The position numbers and the translations under genes are program-made. From Cadophora sp. MPI-SDFR-AT-0126 (taxonomy: Eukaryota; Ascomycota; Leotiomycetes; Helotiales; Ploettnerulaceae), in contig JAGMVK010000017.1 of assembly GCA_020747065.1 (NCBI GenBank), positions 620,001 to 684,000 of the forward strand: 64,000 nt of DNA. Reading direction: 5' to 3'. Below the pieces are notes generated by a model. It did no database searches. It had not been told where the DNA came from and saw nothing but the letters and a program-made list of their open reading frames with translations. Below, one piece after another: positions 11,065 to 23,529 of this stretch. Positions within the stretch are counted from its first letter, which is position 1, and each line of letters starts with the position of its first letter.

Positions 11065-12659
11065 CTATACCGCAGAAGTCCGTCTTTTGGACATCCTAGC
11101 CTTCTCCCTTGCTTCTTCAACTTTCTGTATCCTCCATTCACAGTCATCAGCAAAGTCACAACTTCTACACTTGAATGCTTCTTCGACCACAACGCCTTCG
11201 GCCTGTCTCTCGCCCTTCCACCATTCCATTTCATGGGATATAAATGTAGTCAATTCCGCATCATCCATAGCTAATGTCTTCGTGCCCACGATCTCTCCGT
11301 CATCTCTGGATCGGTATTCCGCCTTCAAGACACGGCCAAGAGAGTCGACGCCGTCAGGAAGAGTGATTTGAAACTCGGTTATCATGAGGGACCATAGGAG
11401 ATTGAGGGTGTTGTGGGCAAGGAGTGTTGTCATGGAATCTTGACTTCCATTTAGTGCTGAGTCTTGGCTTCCAAGCTCGACGGGATCATCGTAAAAGAGC
11501 TCGTCATTCAGACTTCCAACTTGAGTAATGAACTCGTCTGATAACACTTTGGTTGCATCAAGATTGTAGCGAGAAGCCAGAATCGAGAAATCGACGGTAT
11601 TGGAAGCCAAAGAGGAAATGAGGCGGTGATATAGCATCAATTGTATCTTTGTAGGTTTGAATGCAGAAGTTGAAGGTACACTGCGACCTCCCCGAGTCTT
11701 GACATCGCAAAGGTAGACTTTCTTCGTCTGAGTCCGCCGTTTGCTTTTCGTCGCTTCCCCCAGAGACTTTGCTCCAGAGGCTTTAAAGAAATCTGCAATG
11801 GTCGTCTGGTCGGGCGGAGAATCCGACCGAGGTTTCTGCAGTGAGTCTTCAAGGTCAGTATCTGGGCATATGTAAGACAGTTCGTCAATCACGCCATTAA
11901 CAACCAGTCCGTCGACGATGCCCCATATCTCCAATTCTCTCGTCTGACCGGTATGTCGCAATGTGCGTAGCCCTTGTATTACGTTCCATATTCGAAGCCC
12001 CCAAGCATCCTCTCTCGTCTGCACCTCCACTCGTACAGTCGTGTAGACCTGCTCTTCTAGCACCTTATGAACTCGAGTCCCCTCCTTCATAGCAGGTGTA
12101 CGACGCTTCCTTCCATGCTTGGTCAATGTATACCAATACTGCAACTCACACCATGCCGGCGACACCAGATCCGTCACTGACAATGCTTTCTTCGGTGGTG
12201 TACGAAATCGTTCAATCGGAGATCTCAAGTCCGGAGTTTCGAGTTCTTCCTTGGGTGGTTCGACGATGGTTTCTTTGCCAGGCACAGTATCTATCCGACC
12301 ACTAACTAAACGCTGGGAATCAGTCAGAACTATCGCATCGCAACATTGATTGACTTACAGTCCGGGTGCTCGCCACTCTTAACAGATTCAGCGATCTGCT
12401 CAGCAATCTTCTCTGCTGCCCTGGCCGCCTGGAACAAAGGAGACCTCTCTTCCCTGCCAAATACACGAGGAAGCCGGAGACTCTGCCGCGGATCATGATG
12501 CTCGATTTCGTTGGTTATCGGATTGTCGTCCTCGACGTGTTTGCCTGACAAGAGGCGCTGGACTATCTCCTCTTGCTCTGGTGAGAAGTCAGAGCCATAG
12601 TCTGTGTCGGTATCAATTTCGTTGGGAAGATCTGTTACTGTGGTAGCTGGACTAGCCAT
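11065..12659 (-). CDS. EXO5: Exonuclease V, mitochondrial (EXO5/DEM1)
   Basis: Two exons (12659-12359 and 12305-11065) encode about 514 residues. The N-terminal region is acidic. The PD-(D/E)XK nuclease core starts near SVTDLVSPAWCELQYWYTL, includes GTRVHKVLEEQV and the GIVDGL..GVIDEL catalytic segments, and continues with VYLCDVKTR, where the D and K fit the nuclease motif. The four iron-sulphur cysteines are visible: one in SPAWC and three in CRSCDFADDC near the C terminus. Family members are single-strand exonucleases needed for mitochondrial genome maintenance. Joining across intron 12306-12358 gives HPDFSGRID in frame. It is divergent from the HET gene. Confidence 0.9.
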
Positions 12660-13177
12660 GCCGAAGAAGTCATCGGGTCAGTTCATGGGACGGTGCTGGA
12701 TGTTGACGTCCTTGATTCCCCTCGATTCTCGGGACGCGAATTGACACGTTCCACGTGATCACGTGGCCTATTTGTTTGCCCCAGTCGGCTCCACTTCCTC
12801 CGCTTTCCCATGGACTTTTACCCTTTTTCAGCATCATCTCTCAAGTATGCGAAATTAAGTCCGTCGGAAATACCAAAACCCTCTTTCTGCATAGTATCAT
12901 ACAATCATATTCTTATCAAGCCATGATTATTGACAAACCGGAGACAAGCGATGCAGCAAGTCAGCAATTTCACGAATCTCATGATTGGGCCTTTTATGCC
13001 TCATCTCTCAGCCTCAACGCTAGGCAACGTGTACTACCATCGTACGAATAACTACTCGGGGATTAGCTTCCGAGACACGCACGAGGTCAGGCCAAATCCT
13101 GGCTATTCCGGCAGCTCACTATTTGAAATAAGCATCAACATCGTTCGCAGCTCATCCTTTCGATATCCTGTGAGACA
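12660..13177. other. Divergent flank of EXO5 and HET gene
   Basis: No gene is supported in this stretch; it must contain both promoters. Overlapping plus-strand frames at 12755-13235 have no domain. Confidence 0.5.
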
Positions 13178-15352
13178 ATGTCTTCGAGATTATGCTCCTC
13201 TTGCAATATTGTCCTTACTGGCTCTCAGCTCCTGAAACAGGAATATGATCACCATGGAAGCCGGGAAAGTATAACGACCGCAGCAGATCAGGGATGTTAC
13301 ATTTGTGGGATTATCACCAGAAGCGATGCATGGAGAGCGTTGGGCTTTCATGCCAAATTCAAGTCTACATGGTATCTGGAAGCTCTGGCTGGTAATCTTG
13401 CTGGCTGGTTCAACTTAACGATTGATGCCGTTGGGATGAAGCATGATTCGAGCGATTCGAGTGAGAGAAGCGAGGAGGATCCGATGACTCTCGAATTAGA
13501 TGAGATTGCAGACAGTGATCTACAGAAGGGTGGCCAGACGATGATTCCTACGTCAATATCAGGGCCAATATGGAGATTTATCATACACCCCGCCACAGGT
13601 AAGGATTCTCTCTGCAGTTGGTGAAGATCATGACCCAGCCTGCTTAGTAGTCTAATGGCAGATGGCGAAACGGTCCAGGGAAAATATACACCGCCCAAAG
13701 ACTCGGCTCATCCTGCTATATTAGACCTAGGTCACCAATGGTTCTCAAAGTGTAGAGCAGAGCATTCCACATGCAATAAGCAGAAGCTCGAGTTCCGTCC
13801 TACCAGACTCATGGAAATTCTCAGTCAGAACCAGGGCCGAATTATCTTGACTAGAGATATTCAGGATGAAGTTTCAAGCCACGCCTACGCAACACTCTCA
13901 CACTGCTGGGGCAGAGCCAAGACTCTAAGTCTACTGACCTCGAACATTGACCAGCTACAGCTGGGCATCAACATCGCCGAACTTCCAGCGAGCTACCAAG
14001 AGGCTATCGCGGTTTGCAACATATTCGGCTTTCAGTACATCTGGATCGACTCCTTGTGTATCATACAAGATTCGCCTGGGGACTGGCGCAGAGAAGCCAT
14101 GGCCATGAAAGATGTCTATCGGAACTCTATGATGAATATCGCGGCGGCGGCGGCTGCAGAAAATACCGAATCGAGCTTCACTGCCCGAGATGCCTCCACT
14201 ATCTCGCCACTCTCGATTGATATTCAGTGGGAAGGTCAGGAGCCTGGTAAGTTCTACCTGGTGAATGCAGACGCCTATAAAGACGAGGTTGGTTGCTCAC
14301 CACTCCGTCGGCGAGCATGGGTGGTGCAAGAAGTTTGGCTGTCGTCGCGGAACTTGTATCTGACCAAGAACCAATTGTGGTGGAAGTGCTGCGAGCGTGA
14401 AGCTTCAGAGGCCTATCCCGAAGGGTTGCCCGAGGCATTGAGCTCCCTAGGATCTCATACTGGCTATGGAAAACAACGATATGATGCTCCTGGGCTGCAC
14501 CACACATGGAACCGACTTGTTGAGGCCTATTCTGCTTGTAATCTCACATTTCCTTCTGACAAAATGGTGGCATTTGCAGGAATCTCACAGCACTTTGATA
14601 CCCTACTTGGTGATGATGCGTATATAGCTGGAATCTGGCGTTCTCAATTGCCATATGCTCTGTGTTGGTTTTCGACGAAGGAATATCGAGCAAGCAGACC
14701 ATCATCATACAGAGCACCGTCATGGTCGTGGCCTTCCATGGATGGAGCTATACGTTTCGGCCACAATCCACCGAATGCCGAGACGAATAGTATAATGGCA
14801 GTCTGCTCTGTGGAAGTTTGTACTATATCCTCAGTAGACCAAGATATCTTTGGATCGTTGAGAGGAGGCATCATCCAAATTAATGGACATCTCACGAGAA
14901 TGGGCTTCTCGCATGATCGGATAAAGGTCGAAGATTCCAATGGGCACCTCAATCGTATTCCTGGCGCTGATACCACGGCAGCATTCTATCGCGAAGAGCA
15001 CTGGACCCTTGTGGATATGGACGAGAATACCCATCAAGGCTATGCGACATGTTCATATCTCGACGGAGTAACAGCGCGGGATCTGGCAAGCGGCGACCTG
15101 ATGGATAGATCGATCCGAAAGACTGAACCTTCATTTGCCGCAAGCGACCACTTCGGTCACTCCCTGTTCTACGCTCTGCCTATTATGAAGTGGACAGAAG
15201 GTGGAAGTCCTTGGATCAAAGGATTGATATTGTGTCTGGTTGAGATAGAAGGGATTTGTACATTTCAGAGGGTTGGGAGATTCACGGCAAGGGGGTCGAT
15301 TCCGATTTCTAGGCTGATGCAAAGCCCGACAGAGAGTGTGTGGATTCTGTAA
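13178..15352 (+). CDS. HET-domain (heterokaryon incompatibility) protein
   Basis: Two exons (13178-13598 and 13662-15352) give about 703 residues. The N terminus has a Cys-pair region (CSSC and CYIC) usual for this architecture. The HET domain starts near residue 216 with YATLSHCWG and continues with YIWIDSLCIIQD and YRNSMMNIAAAAA. The downstream part, with APSWSWPSMDGAI, matches the conserved C-terminal half of this family. HET proteins trigger cell death or growth arrest after fusion of genetically different hyphae; the partner here is unknown. The acceptor was chosen because AATGGCAG at 13661 restores the frame, while two nearer AGs lead into a stop. Confidence 0.88.
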
Positions 15353-15689
15353 CAGATGGAACTCTGACAGAGGAATGCCAAATTTCGGCATCCAGAAACG
15401 CTTCATCGGAGTTCTGGTTACTCTATCAAGGCAACATGCGATTGCAGAGCCGTAGTTCCACTCGTAGCCGAAGTCGGTCAAACTCGCTCACACTCGCTGG
15501 ACTGGTTGAAGTGAGGTGTTTATTGATTACAAGCGAGGTGGGATGGGCAGAGCCTGTACACTGGTAGAGTGATTCGATCAAAGTACGCTTATATTTATGG
15601 TATCTGAACATTTCTCCGGAGAATGTGTACTCCTTCCAACCCGAACGCATAGAATGTGCAACGAAAACCCACCTCAGCCGCGGGACTTC
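15353..15689. other. Convergent 3' flanks of HET and ACR3
   Basis: No gene is seen here; short frames are unsupported. Confidence 0.5.
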
Positions 15690-16965
15690 TCATTCCTTCC
15701 ACCCCCTCCTTCGGCCAACCGCCTTCGCCACGTACACCAACCCCAACAAAACGGGAACCTCAATTAGCGGACCAACAGTAGCAGCCAAAGCCTGCTGACT
15801 ATTGGCACCATACGTAGCGACAGCGACCGCAATCGCCAACTCGAAATTGTTACTCGCCGCTGTGAAACTCTGCGTTGCAGACAATTTGTACCCGAATCCC
15901 AGCTTAAAGCACACCAGGAGCGTAAGGAAGAAAATTATCGTGAAGTAAACGATGAGGGGTGCTGAGACGCGAACAACAGAGACGATCTGCTGCACGACTT
16001 GCTTTCCTTGCGATGCAAAAAGAACGATGATCGTGAAGAGCAGGCCGATCAACGACCATGGGGCAGCGAATCTCAAGAACACACGATCATACCAGTCAGG
16101 GCTGACGAATTTGCGTAGACTGAAGCGAGTCAAGATCGCAGCACCGAGCGGAATACCGAGGAAGACAGCCACGGACTTTGCGACAACTTCGTACGAAACG
16201 GTCTCGTCGTCGTCGCCGAACACTTTCAGGAAAAGAATAGCGAGAGGAGCGAAGAGTACCATTTGCAGGACAGAGTTTACCGCAACGAGGATGGCGCAGT
16301 ATTCGTTGTCACCGCCTGCGAGACCGGTCCAGATGAGAACCATGGCGATGCACCGCGCAAGACCCACGAGAATCAGACCTTCTCGGAGATGTTCCTTATC
16401 TGGGAGGAAGGCCCACGCCAGTGCGAGCTGCGAAGTGTGAGCATGTTAAACGATGATGTTGTTACAGGGGGACTTACCATCAAGAGGGGGGCAACGATCC
16501 AGTTGACGATGATACTGAATCCCAGCTGTATCCAGATCTTGCGTTCCCTGAAGACGTGATGGAGTGTCTCATATCTGACCTTGCAGAGGATAGGATACAT
16601 CATCACGAGCAGTCCAATTGCTGTTGAGAGATGTTAGCTTGGCGAGTTGACGTTTGGGAGTTTCACTTACCAATTGGAACAGAAACACCAACGAATTTTC
16701 CTTTTTGCAACTCTTCGCCGGTATTGGGAACGAAATTTCCTAGGATGATACCGATAGCCATAGAAAGGAAGATCCATACTGCCAGGAAACGGTCCAGCCA
16801 GCCTAGACTCTTAAACGCTGATGTGGGGCCATCTTGAGGGCAGCCACGAGGTGGTAGCTGAGGGTCGTGGTCCGGAATTGATGCTTGCGTCTGATTGTGG
16901 TTTGTGGGATCTTTTTCGGGAACAATTGTTGGAGAATTACTGTCGTATGGGCTTGTTGATACCAT
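15690..16965 (-). CDS. ACR3: Arsenite efflux transporter ACR3
   Basis: Three exons (16965-16671, 16620-16478, 16427-15690) give about 391 residues with some ten hydrophobic spans. Hallmarks of ACR3 are [20 protein letters not shown] at the start of TM1, [23 protein letters not shown], and the essential TM4 cysteine in [19 protein letters not shown]. The TM10 glutamate is in [16 protein letters not shown]. It exports arsenite (and possibly antimonite) across the plasma membrane, coupled to proton uptake. The 65-residue N-terminal tail is Pro-rich and variable. No arsenate reductase gene lies alongside; an MFS carrier and a bZIP factor follow. Confidence 0.93.
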
Positions 16966-17626
16966 CTTTGATGGACTCGGGTAGAGTTGCGGATCTCAAT
17001 CTTTGGGTTTGGGGAGAGTGTATAAATATGAAAGTGGAATGTTCCTGATGGGAGTGACTAGAAAGAGGCCAGTGGTTCTCTCTTACAGACAGTTACAAAG
17101 GGGAGAATAGTATTCAGAAAGATAGCGAAGTGATTATGTGAAGCAAGTCGACGAAAGTCGAGAGCATCAAATACATAAACGAGGAAAATATGGCCACAGC
17201 AGGCGAGCTAAAGAGTGGCTCTGGCCAATCAGAGTGAAGCAGTGACATTCGAAGTGCCGACCTTTAGCGAGTGACATTCCATGTCTTGGCGATCCCCCCT
17301 TTTGGGCCAGCCCGCGTGGCGTCCATTCATTGTGCGCTAGTGACGAATTTAAAGATTTTATGGAACAATATGTAGATGTCTTTATCTGAGAAAATGTTGA
17401 GTTGTGTCCTTATTCTTCAGTGTCCTAGAGCTATTGATTTACATGAATCCGGTTTATCTATTGCATTGGCTCATTAATCCACAACAATTACCGGCTTTGT
17501 TCTGGATGGGAAAATCTGGACTGATTGAATTACAGAATACCGTATGTCACTCTTACATACTCTCAAAAATTCTTCCATAGCCATCTCCCTACGAATTTGT
17601 ATTACCAACACCTCTTGAGCCGATAT
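16966..17626. other. Intergenic: ACR3 promoter and MFS 3' flank
   Basis: No reading frame with domain support. AT-rich stretches are present near 17340-17500. Confidence 0.5.
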
Positions 17627-19073
17627 CTACACACTTCTTCGCCGTCTACGAAATCGCCACAACTCTAACATGACCAGGCTCGCGATCAGATACATCAGTC
17701 CAGCAAAAATCTGCGGCAAGAGAAATTCACGTCCAGAATCTGGACGTCTCAACTCGAGGGCGATCACTTCAGAGACTCCACGGAGAGCACAGTCAGTCAG
17801 GACTTTCAAAATGAGAGTTTAGACTTACATGTTGTTGGAAGCACTGTTACTAGCCAAGCCAGTGATAGCATAGATGGTAAATCTTGAAGTCCTACAATCT
17901 CTGCGGAGATGGGACCGATCGTCTGAGAATAAGTCAGCTCCATACCCGTCATCCTTCTTCAGGATTCACATACAACCCAGAAGACACCAAGGATCGCCCC
18001 ATTGATGATCACGAAGAAGATTGTGACACCATAAGAAGTGGCCGGGAGCCAAATGGCAAAAACAGATACCGCACACAGAAGCGTAATGGTTCCAGCAGTT
18101 TCAATCCTTCCGAGCCGATCACTGATAACTCCGATGAACGGCCTGCCCAGGGCAGTTCCCAAATTGAGAAGGGCTGTAACAGTAGCTGCTTGAGATTCAT
18201 TCAGCCCGATTGAATTTGCGAAGTTAGACATCGAGAACAGCAAAGCTATATATCCCAGCATGCTGATGAAAGCCCAAGCGAGCACCAGCAAGACATCGTA
18301 TCGACGGAGTAGCTTTCTGTCGAAAGGATGCTGCTTGGGCTGGACAATATGATTCCGGCTTCGAATAGCGATCGTGGCGAGAATGTTCATGAATCCACTG
18401 ACAAGGCCGGTGATTCGAAGTGACCATGCTAGAGAAATGTTGGCAATCGCTGCTCGTACCATGAAGGAGAATATAAGCCCACCGATTCCTGATCCCGCGG
18501 CACTGATGCCATTTGCTAAGCTTCGCTTTTTCTGAAACCACTGCGAGAGAATGGCTATGCTGGGGATATAGGTGAAGCCGACTCCAAGTCCGACAAGTAT
18601 TCCCTGGGTCAGGTAGAGATGCCAGATTCGTGAAGCAAACGAAGCCGTGATAAATCCGGCAGTCTGGAAACATATTCCCATAGCCATGGGCAGATGGATG
18701 CCAAAGGAAGTCAGTCGAACAAGTACTGTGACTAGTGGAGAAGCCAGCATGGCAATCGAGAAGTTCAAGCCTCCAATAAAGGCAAAGTCTGTTGGGGTGG
18801 CATCTGGGTAGATGTTGTTTTTGAGATAATAACCGAGGAAAACGCCGTACGACTATATATATTAGTAGGCGATGAGAGAATCTGATTGATGTTTCTTACC
18901 GAGACGACGCCCCAAGTAAAGCAATTGACAGTGAAACATGCCGCGACACAAATCCAACCAAATCCGCCATCTGGAGGTGCAAGCGCGGGGTCATCGCCGA
19001 GCGAGATGCTAGTCTCATCAGCACTGTTCTCGAGAGTCCCATTTTCTGCTTGTTCCTGGGTTTCGACGCCCAT
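17627..19073 (-). CDS. MFS transporter, monocarboxylate-porter-like
   Basis: Four exons (19073-18900, 18852-17974, 17922-17829, 17776-17627) give about 432 residues and around twelve membrane spans. The family signature PPDGGFGWICVAACF sits at the start of TM1. Other conserved segments are LTQGILVGLGVGFTYIPSIA, SQWFQKKRSLANGISAAGSG, and the MFS loop GRPFIGVISDRLGR. TFSEVIALELRR in exon 3/4 also matches fungal MCT-like carriers. The substrate cannot be predicted; relatives carry monocarboxylates, riboflavin or are orphan exporters. It lies between ACR3 and a bZIP gene from which it is divergent. Confidence 0.88.
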
Positions 19074-19646
19074 TATCAGAAGTTTCTTGCATCTTTGTGG
19101 ATGTTTATTGACTGCCCATTTATTACTTGGCTGGAGAGCTATCCATTTGTCGATATGTCACTGTTTAGGCCCACTGCGGGGTAGCTCGAAAACTGGTATG
19201 TCACCGTTTCCTGTAGCTTGTGCCAACGAGGGGCATCCCGACCTTTTAAATCCATTTAAAGCATGTCAATCCAGAGATTCTCAGGACGATATACGGAAAT
19301 GTTTCCTTGGAAGTTATTTTAGGTATTATTCACATTTGATATCGCTAATTTCGCGAGGCACTTCCCTCATGTATAGGACCGGTAGATTGTGCATAAGAAC
19401 GCAAGGAAGGAGAGTTGAAATTAGACAAGACATTAGGAAACAAAACCAAAACTTCTGGTATTTTCTGTTGCTTTTGAACGTAAAGTCCGATGCCCTCTTG
19501 CTTTCATTGAGATGAATAGCAAACATGGCTTGGCGTGTTATGTAAGCCAATGGGCGAACTTCAATCGAAGCTCTCAATTCAATTCAATCTAAATGACCAT
19601 AGCTCTTCAAGCAACCCCACCAGTACCTTCATAGTAGCTCGACATC
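19074..19646. promoter_or_regulatory. Divergent promoter region, MFS and bZIP
   Basis: 573 bp separate the start codons of the divergent MFS and bZIP genes. Frames overlapping 19074-19577 lack domains. Confidence 0.4.
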
Positions 19647-20522
19647 ATGCCGAAACACAAGACCGACGTCAGCAGCTTCTGCCACTTCTCTCGAGACAGT
19701 GCTAACTAAGCCAAGTCAGCCTCAGCGACCGCGAACCTGATTCGAGTACGGAACAATCAACGACGATCGAGAGCACGAAGACGAGAGTATGTTGCTGAGC
19801 TGGAACGGAAAATACATGAATGTGAAGCAGGAGGAGTTCCGACGCGCAGCAGAGTACTAGAAGACATGGTCCGCCGACTCCAGGACGAGAATAAGAAGCT
19901 ACGAGATTTGCTCCAGCAGGCTGGCGTAGAACAGGATACTGTGGAGCGCCACCTCAAGGAATCCGGTGGAATTATGCCGCAACAGAACGTAGGAGAAGTG
20001 GCAACATCTGCAGGACTTCAACTGCCTGCCTGGACTCCTGTCGTGAGCGACGCCGGTGTACCAGAAGGGACAGATTTGTTGCAGGCAGCAACAGCACCAC
20101 TGCCCGATTTCACAGATGAGATGCTCGCGAAATCATTCCTGAATCTGCCGGGGGATGACATCCCTGGTGAGGATCTCGAACTGGTTTTTGATACCACCCA
20201 AGAAGCACCTGCATTCGATTATCCAGGAATGCCGCTTGAGCCTTCTCCATCAGCAATGTGTACTGCGCCATCAGCTTCGATTCCCACAGAACCCCCCATG
20301 TTTTTCTGCTCCCAGTCTAGTCTTCCAAGTACCAGCCAGTGCGATACCGGAACGACTTTATGTTCAGAGGCATACGAGATGCTACGTCAGCATAATAAGA
20401 AAGGAATAGATATGATTGAGATAGGCATCCGTCTTTGGAATGGCTTCACAAAGGGCGACGAAAGGGGTTGCAAGGTAGACAACAAATTGCTATTCAGCGT
20501 GCTGGAATATATCAGTGGTTGA
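19647..20522 (+). CDS. bZIP transcription factor
   Basis: A short first exon (19647-19667, MPKHKTD) joins a long second exon (19716-20522) for about 275 residues. The basic region near residues 11-32 reads NLIRVRNNQRRSRARRREYV and runs into a coiled coil with regular hydrophobic positions (ELERKI..VLEDMVRRLQDENKKL). The rest is acidic and Pro-rich, with a conserved C terminus LCSEAYEMLRQHNKKG. The basic region has the NNQRRSRARR pattern of a common filamentous-fungal bZIP class rather than the Yap type. The donor of intron 1 would be GTCAGC, which is weak, but the uninterrupted frame hits TAA, so an intron is required; its exact start is uncertain. Confidence 0.85.
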
Positions 20523-20941
20523 GGGTCGTTGTAGCCCGACAGTCCTTGCTACGACTATGATTGGAACGTTCTGTAGTCCGGATACATTTAAATCATAATC
20601 CATGCTCAAAATACCTTCTTTTCTCCAGTAACTCGTTCTAGGGGGGAAAATTTGGAGGTGGAGGCTCAGTTACGAAACTCAGCCTATCCTAAGCCACCAA
20701 AACGGTAGCCTGTTTCCCGTTTCAAAACACGAGCTCTATTCTGGGCTAGCCAGCTGGCATTCCTTACCGAGCAGGCAACTTTTGCTATATCAGTTGGTCG
20801 TTCTCTACTTCGCTTCATTCTGTACCTGCCTATTCATTTCATTCGTTATATCTCCGATCAAATAAGCCAAGGTTTATTTGTACACCACGTGACTCTGACA
20901 CATCTTGCGTTTGGGTGGACACATCAAAGTCGAGTTCAACG
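20523..20941. other. Intergenic, bZIP to F-box gene
   Basis: No gene supported. The F-box gene's promoter should lie here. Confidence 0.45.
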
Positions 20942-21585
20942 ATGCTTTCGTATTTTGACATACGTCCCGAGTTTGCATTCAATAATACATCTTATAAGAT
21001 GCTCAAAACGGAAGAAGACTCGTCATCGGAACAGATCATGGCAAAGGCACCGAAAGCTGGCTTCGCCACCCTCCCTACAGAACTACATCTTCAAATCGCC
21101 TCATATCTCACATACCCCGATGCACTCAGCTTGAAGCATACCAACAGGCACTTTTACAGCTTTGTCTATACTGGTGTGAACCTGAAGGTCGAGTGGTTGA
21201 TCAACAGACGAACACTACATCTGGACTGTCCTCATGATAAGAAGTGCGAACTTGGAAGTGATATGAGGTTCTGCCGAGGGAGTGTGAGGTATGTTCCATA
21301 ATTGGTTCTTGAGTGAAATTCATGCTGACCATGGACAGATTGCTGATGAAGAGACGTAGGGAGCATGGTGAATGTGATACGAGAGAAGGAGGAAGAGGGT
21401 GTTTAGTTTTCGATACAAAAGTCTGCACTTTCAGGAAGCCGGAGCTGGGATATCTGGAAAGGATCAAGAAGCGGCTCAGTATGAATATTCTATGGTGGAC
21501 ATTGCTTACCCTTCTTGGGGTTGTGCCTGCGCTGTACTTCATGCGACGGGGTTCGAAAGCTGTCGAGATTGGAGACTCGTCCTAA
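20942..21585 (+). CDS. F-box protein with C-terminal membrane segment
   Basis: Two exons (20942-21288 and 21339-21585) give about 197 residues from the ATG at 20942. An F-box occupies about residues 40-75 (FATLPTELHLQIASYLTYPD followed by ALSLKHTNRHFYSFV). The second exon has several Cys residues and ends with one hydrophobic span (WWTLLTLLGVVPALYFM). F-box proteins recruit substrates to SCF ubiquitin ligases, and a tail anchor would place this one at a membrane. The substrate-binding part is short and unrecognised. Confidence 0.7.
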
Positions 21586-21706
21586 TAGATCGCTCGATGT
21601 GAAACATCTTGCAAGAACAGTGGAAATTCTATAATGGTCTGCACTTCTCGCAAAAGATCCAGCATAAGGATCGAAGGTATGGATATTCACACGTGATTAT
21701 GCATGC

Positions 21707-21758
21707 CAGCTCAGCTCAGCTCAGTCACAAATTGCCAGCCTTGCCAGCCTTGCCAGCC
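21707..21758. repeat. Short tandem repeats
   Basis: An AGCTC repeat (about 21707-21724) is closely followed by three copies of the 9-mer TTGCCAGCC (21732-21758), just upstream of the truncated HET frame. Confidence 0.7.
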
Positions 21759-21845
21759 TTCTCACTTTCACATCTTCACTCCATCTCTCTAAATCATATA
21801 TCTCACATCGAGCCGCTCATATATTCCCCGCTAAGGACAACAACG

Positions 21846-22451
21846 ATGAACCGCAACGATCAGATAAGCATGGCATGGCATGCTGCAGCTCTGCGCGCTC
21901 AACAAGGCGTCCCTGATCCCGTCGTCCCAGCCGTGTCCAGGTCAGACCTCTGTGCAAGGTGTACTAGCATAGATCTCCTCGCAGTCCTTCACCAGCATGT
22001 CACAGATGACAAAGGGAACTTCGTGATTCGTCTCGAATCTCGAAATGAGCTACAGGCATCCGCTTGTTCTCTCTGTCGCCTATTTGGCTCAGTCGCTCCG
22101 TCCGACCTTCCTCAGCCTTTCCGAACGCCTAAAAAGTGCCATCTTCGTGCCTTCTCTGCTACCAAAGTCCAACGAACTGACAGAGGCTCTTCTATTCATG
22201 GTATAGGTCGCCTCGATACAACTTTGCTTGGAGTTGTGCATGGCGACGGCAAGGTGCCATTTCCCAACAGAACGCAACGCCATCTTGAGGAGAGTGGCTA
22301 TCTTTGTCCGTTACAAAACGAAACATTGGTGCCGCGTTTTGGTGTAGGAATCTTGGCTGAAGAAATAGACGAGGACTTTGTGAAGAGGTGCCTTTCCCAC
22401 TGTCAAGATGATCATCATCTGGATAAAGCCTGTATAGTCAACAGTGGATGA
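21846..22451 (+). pseudogene. Truncated HET-family gene (N-terminal part only)
   Basis: From ATG 21846 there are 201 codons up to TGA. The sequence has the paired-Cys entry seen in HET-domain proteins (LCARCTSIDLL and ASACSLCRLFG), and ends RCLSHCQDDHHLDKACIVNSG, the point where such proteins normally run into the HET domain. No HET-domain motif (LSYxWG or WIDxLCI) can be found in any frame over the next kilobase, and no convincing donor precedes the stop. It is most simply a 3'-deleted relic, although an expressed short protein cannot be excluded. Confidence 0.6.
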
Positions 22452-23529
22452 CCCACTGTTGATCCTCTCGGTCTAATTGATCGACGTGATACGCTCGATG
22501 ACTCTTCATCAGGGAAGGAGGGAGAGCAGGGAGGGAAAGAAATAAGTCGATTCACTTACTCACTACTTTCGACGCGGTGGCTCTCATTCTCGCTTACAGT
22601 TGTTTACGTCACAGCAACAACGACCGCGCTGCCTCGACTGCAAAGAACACCCGTAATGGATTCAACGAATAGTCTCGAACACCTTCTACCAGATCACTGA
22701 GGGCGAAACAAAGTAACCACAATTCAAAGGGACGAAGTCGAGAGTCAAGAGTGCGTCTCATTCCATTGCAGCTACGTTGCAAGCCTATCTACACTTCCCC
22801 TTTCCTTCCTTTCCCTGCCTCCCATCCCTACCACACAGCTTAACTCCATCCCTCCATAGTCCCCTATCCATCCATCCATAACCCAGCTAATGCCAGCACT
22901 TACTTACTTGGAAGAGAGAAAATTGAACTTAAAACTCATGCCAGTCAGCACAGCACAGCTCGCCAACTGCATTCTCTTCCCCTCCCCCTCCACATCCATC
23001 TGGGACTCTCTGCCCATTCTCGAGAAAATGGGCCAGGGTTCAAGAACCAGAAGCACAGCAGCAAATGAAGAAAAGAGAAGGAATCTACAAGTCTCCTCAT
23101 CCAGCCGAGCAAATGATTCAAAATCCTCGTCTCTACCCCTCTGCTCCAGCACAACCTCAGAAGAGCACAAATGAAAAAGGAGTCTCAAGAGACGAAAAGT
23201 GACGATCTACATACATACACATTACCAACTAACAGGTTCGCAAATGTGTAATTTCAGAAGCAAGGAAACTCTCAAAGCTCAAATCGATAGCAGTAAAAGA
23301 AGAACCCTAGAGCAAAAGATTTGCAAGAAAGGTAAGATTGGCGAATAAGGAAAAGGTGTACATTCGTTCGTGATCCATCGTGTCAAATCCGCCGCCCCAT
23401 TACGCCGTCCCAGATTTGATCCAGTCCCCATTCTTCGCTACGCGCGCAAGAAAAAAATCAAGTCAAGCCAAGCAAGCAAATTTCTGCCTCAAAAAGACTT
23501 TTAATATTGAAGAATTGAAGTCATTTCGT
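22452..23529. other. Intergenic and 3' flank of SH3 gene
   Basis: About 1.1 kb, pyrimidine-rich around 22780-22880, with no domain-bearing frame. Frames at 22890-23188 on both strands look like chance. Confidence 0.5.

Noticed and set aside
9759..20522. Secondary-metabolite cluster (SDR, MFS and transcription factor nearby)
   Set aside because: No polyketide synthase, NRPS, terpene cyclase or P450 is present; most neighbours are housekeeping genes.
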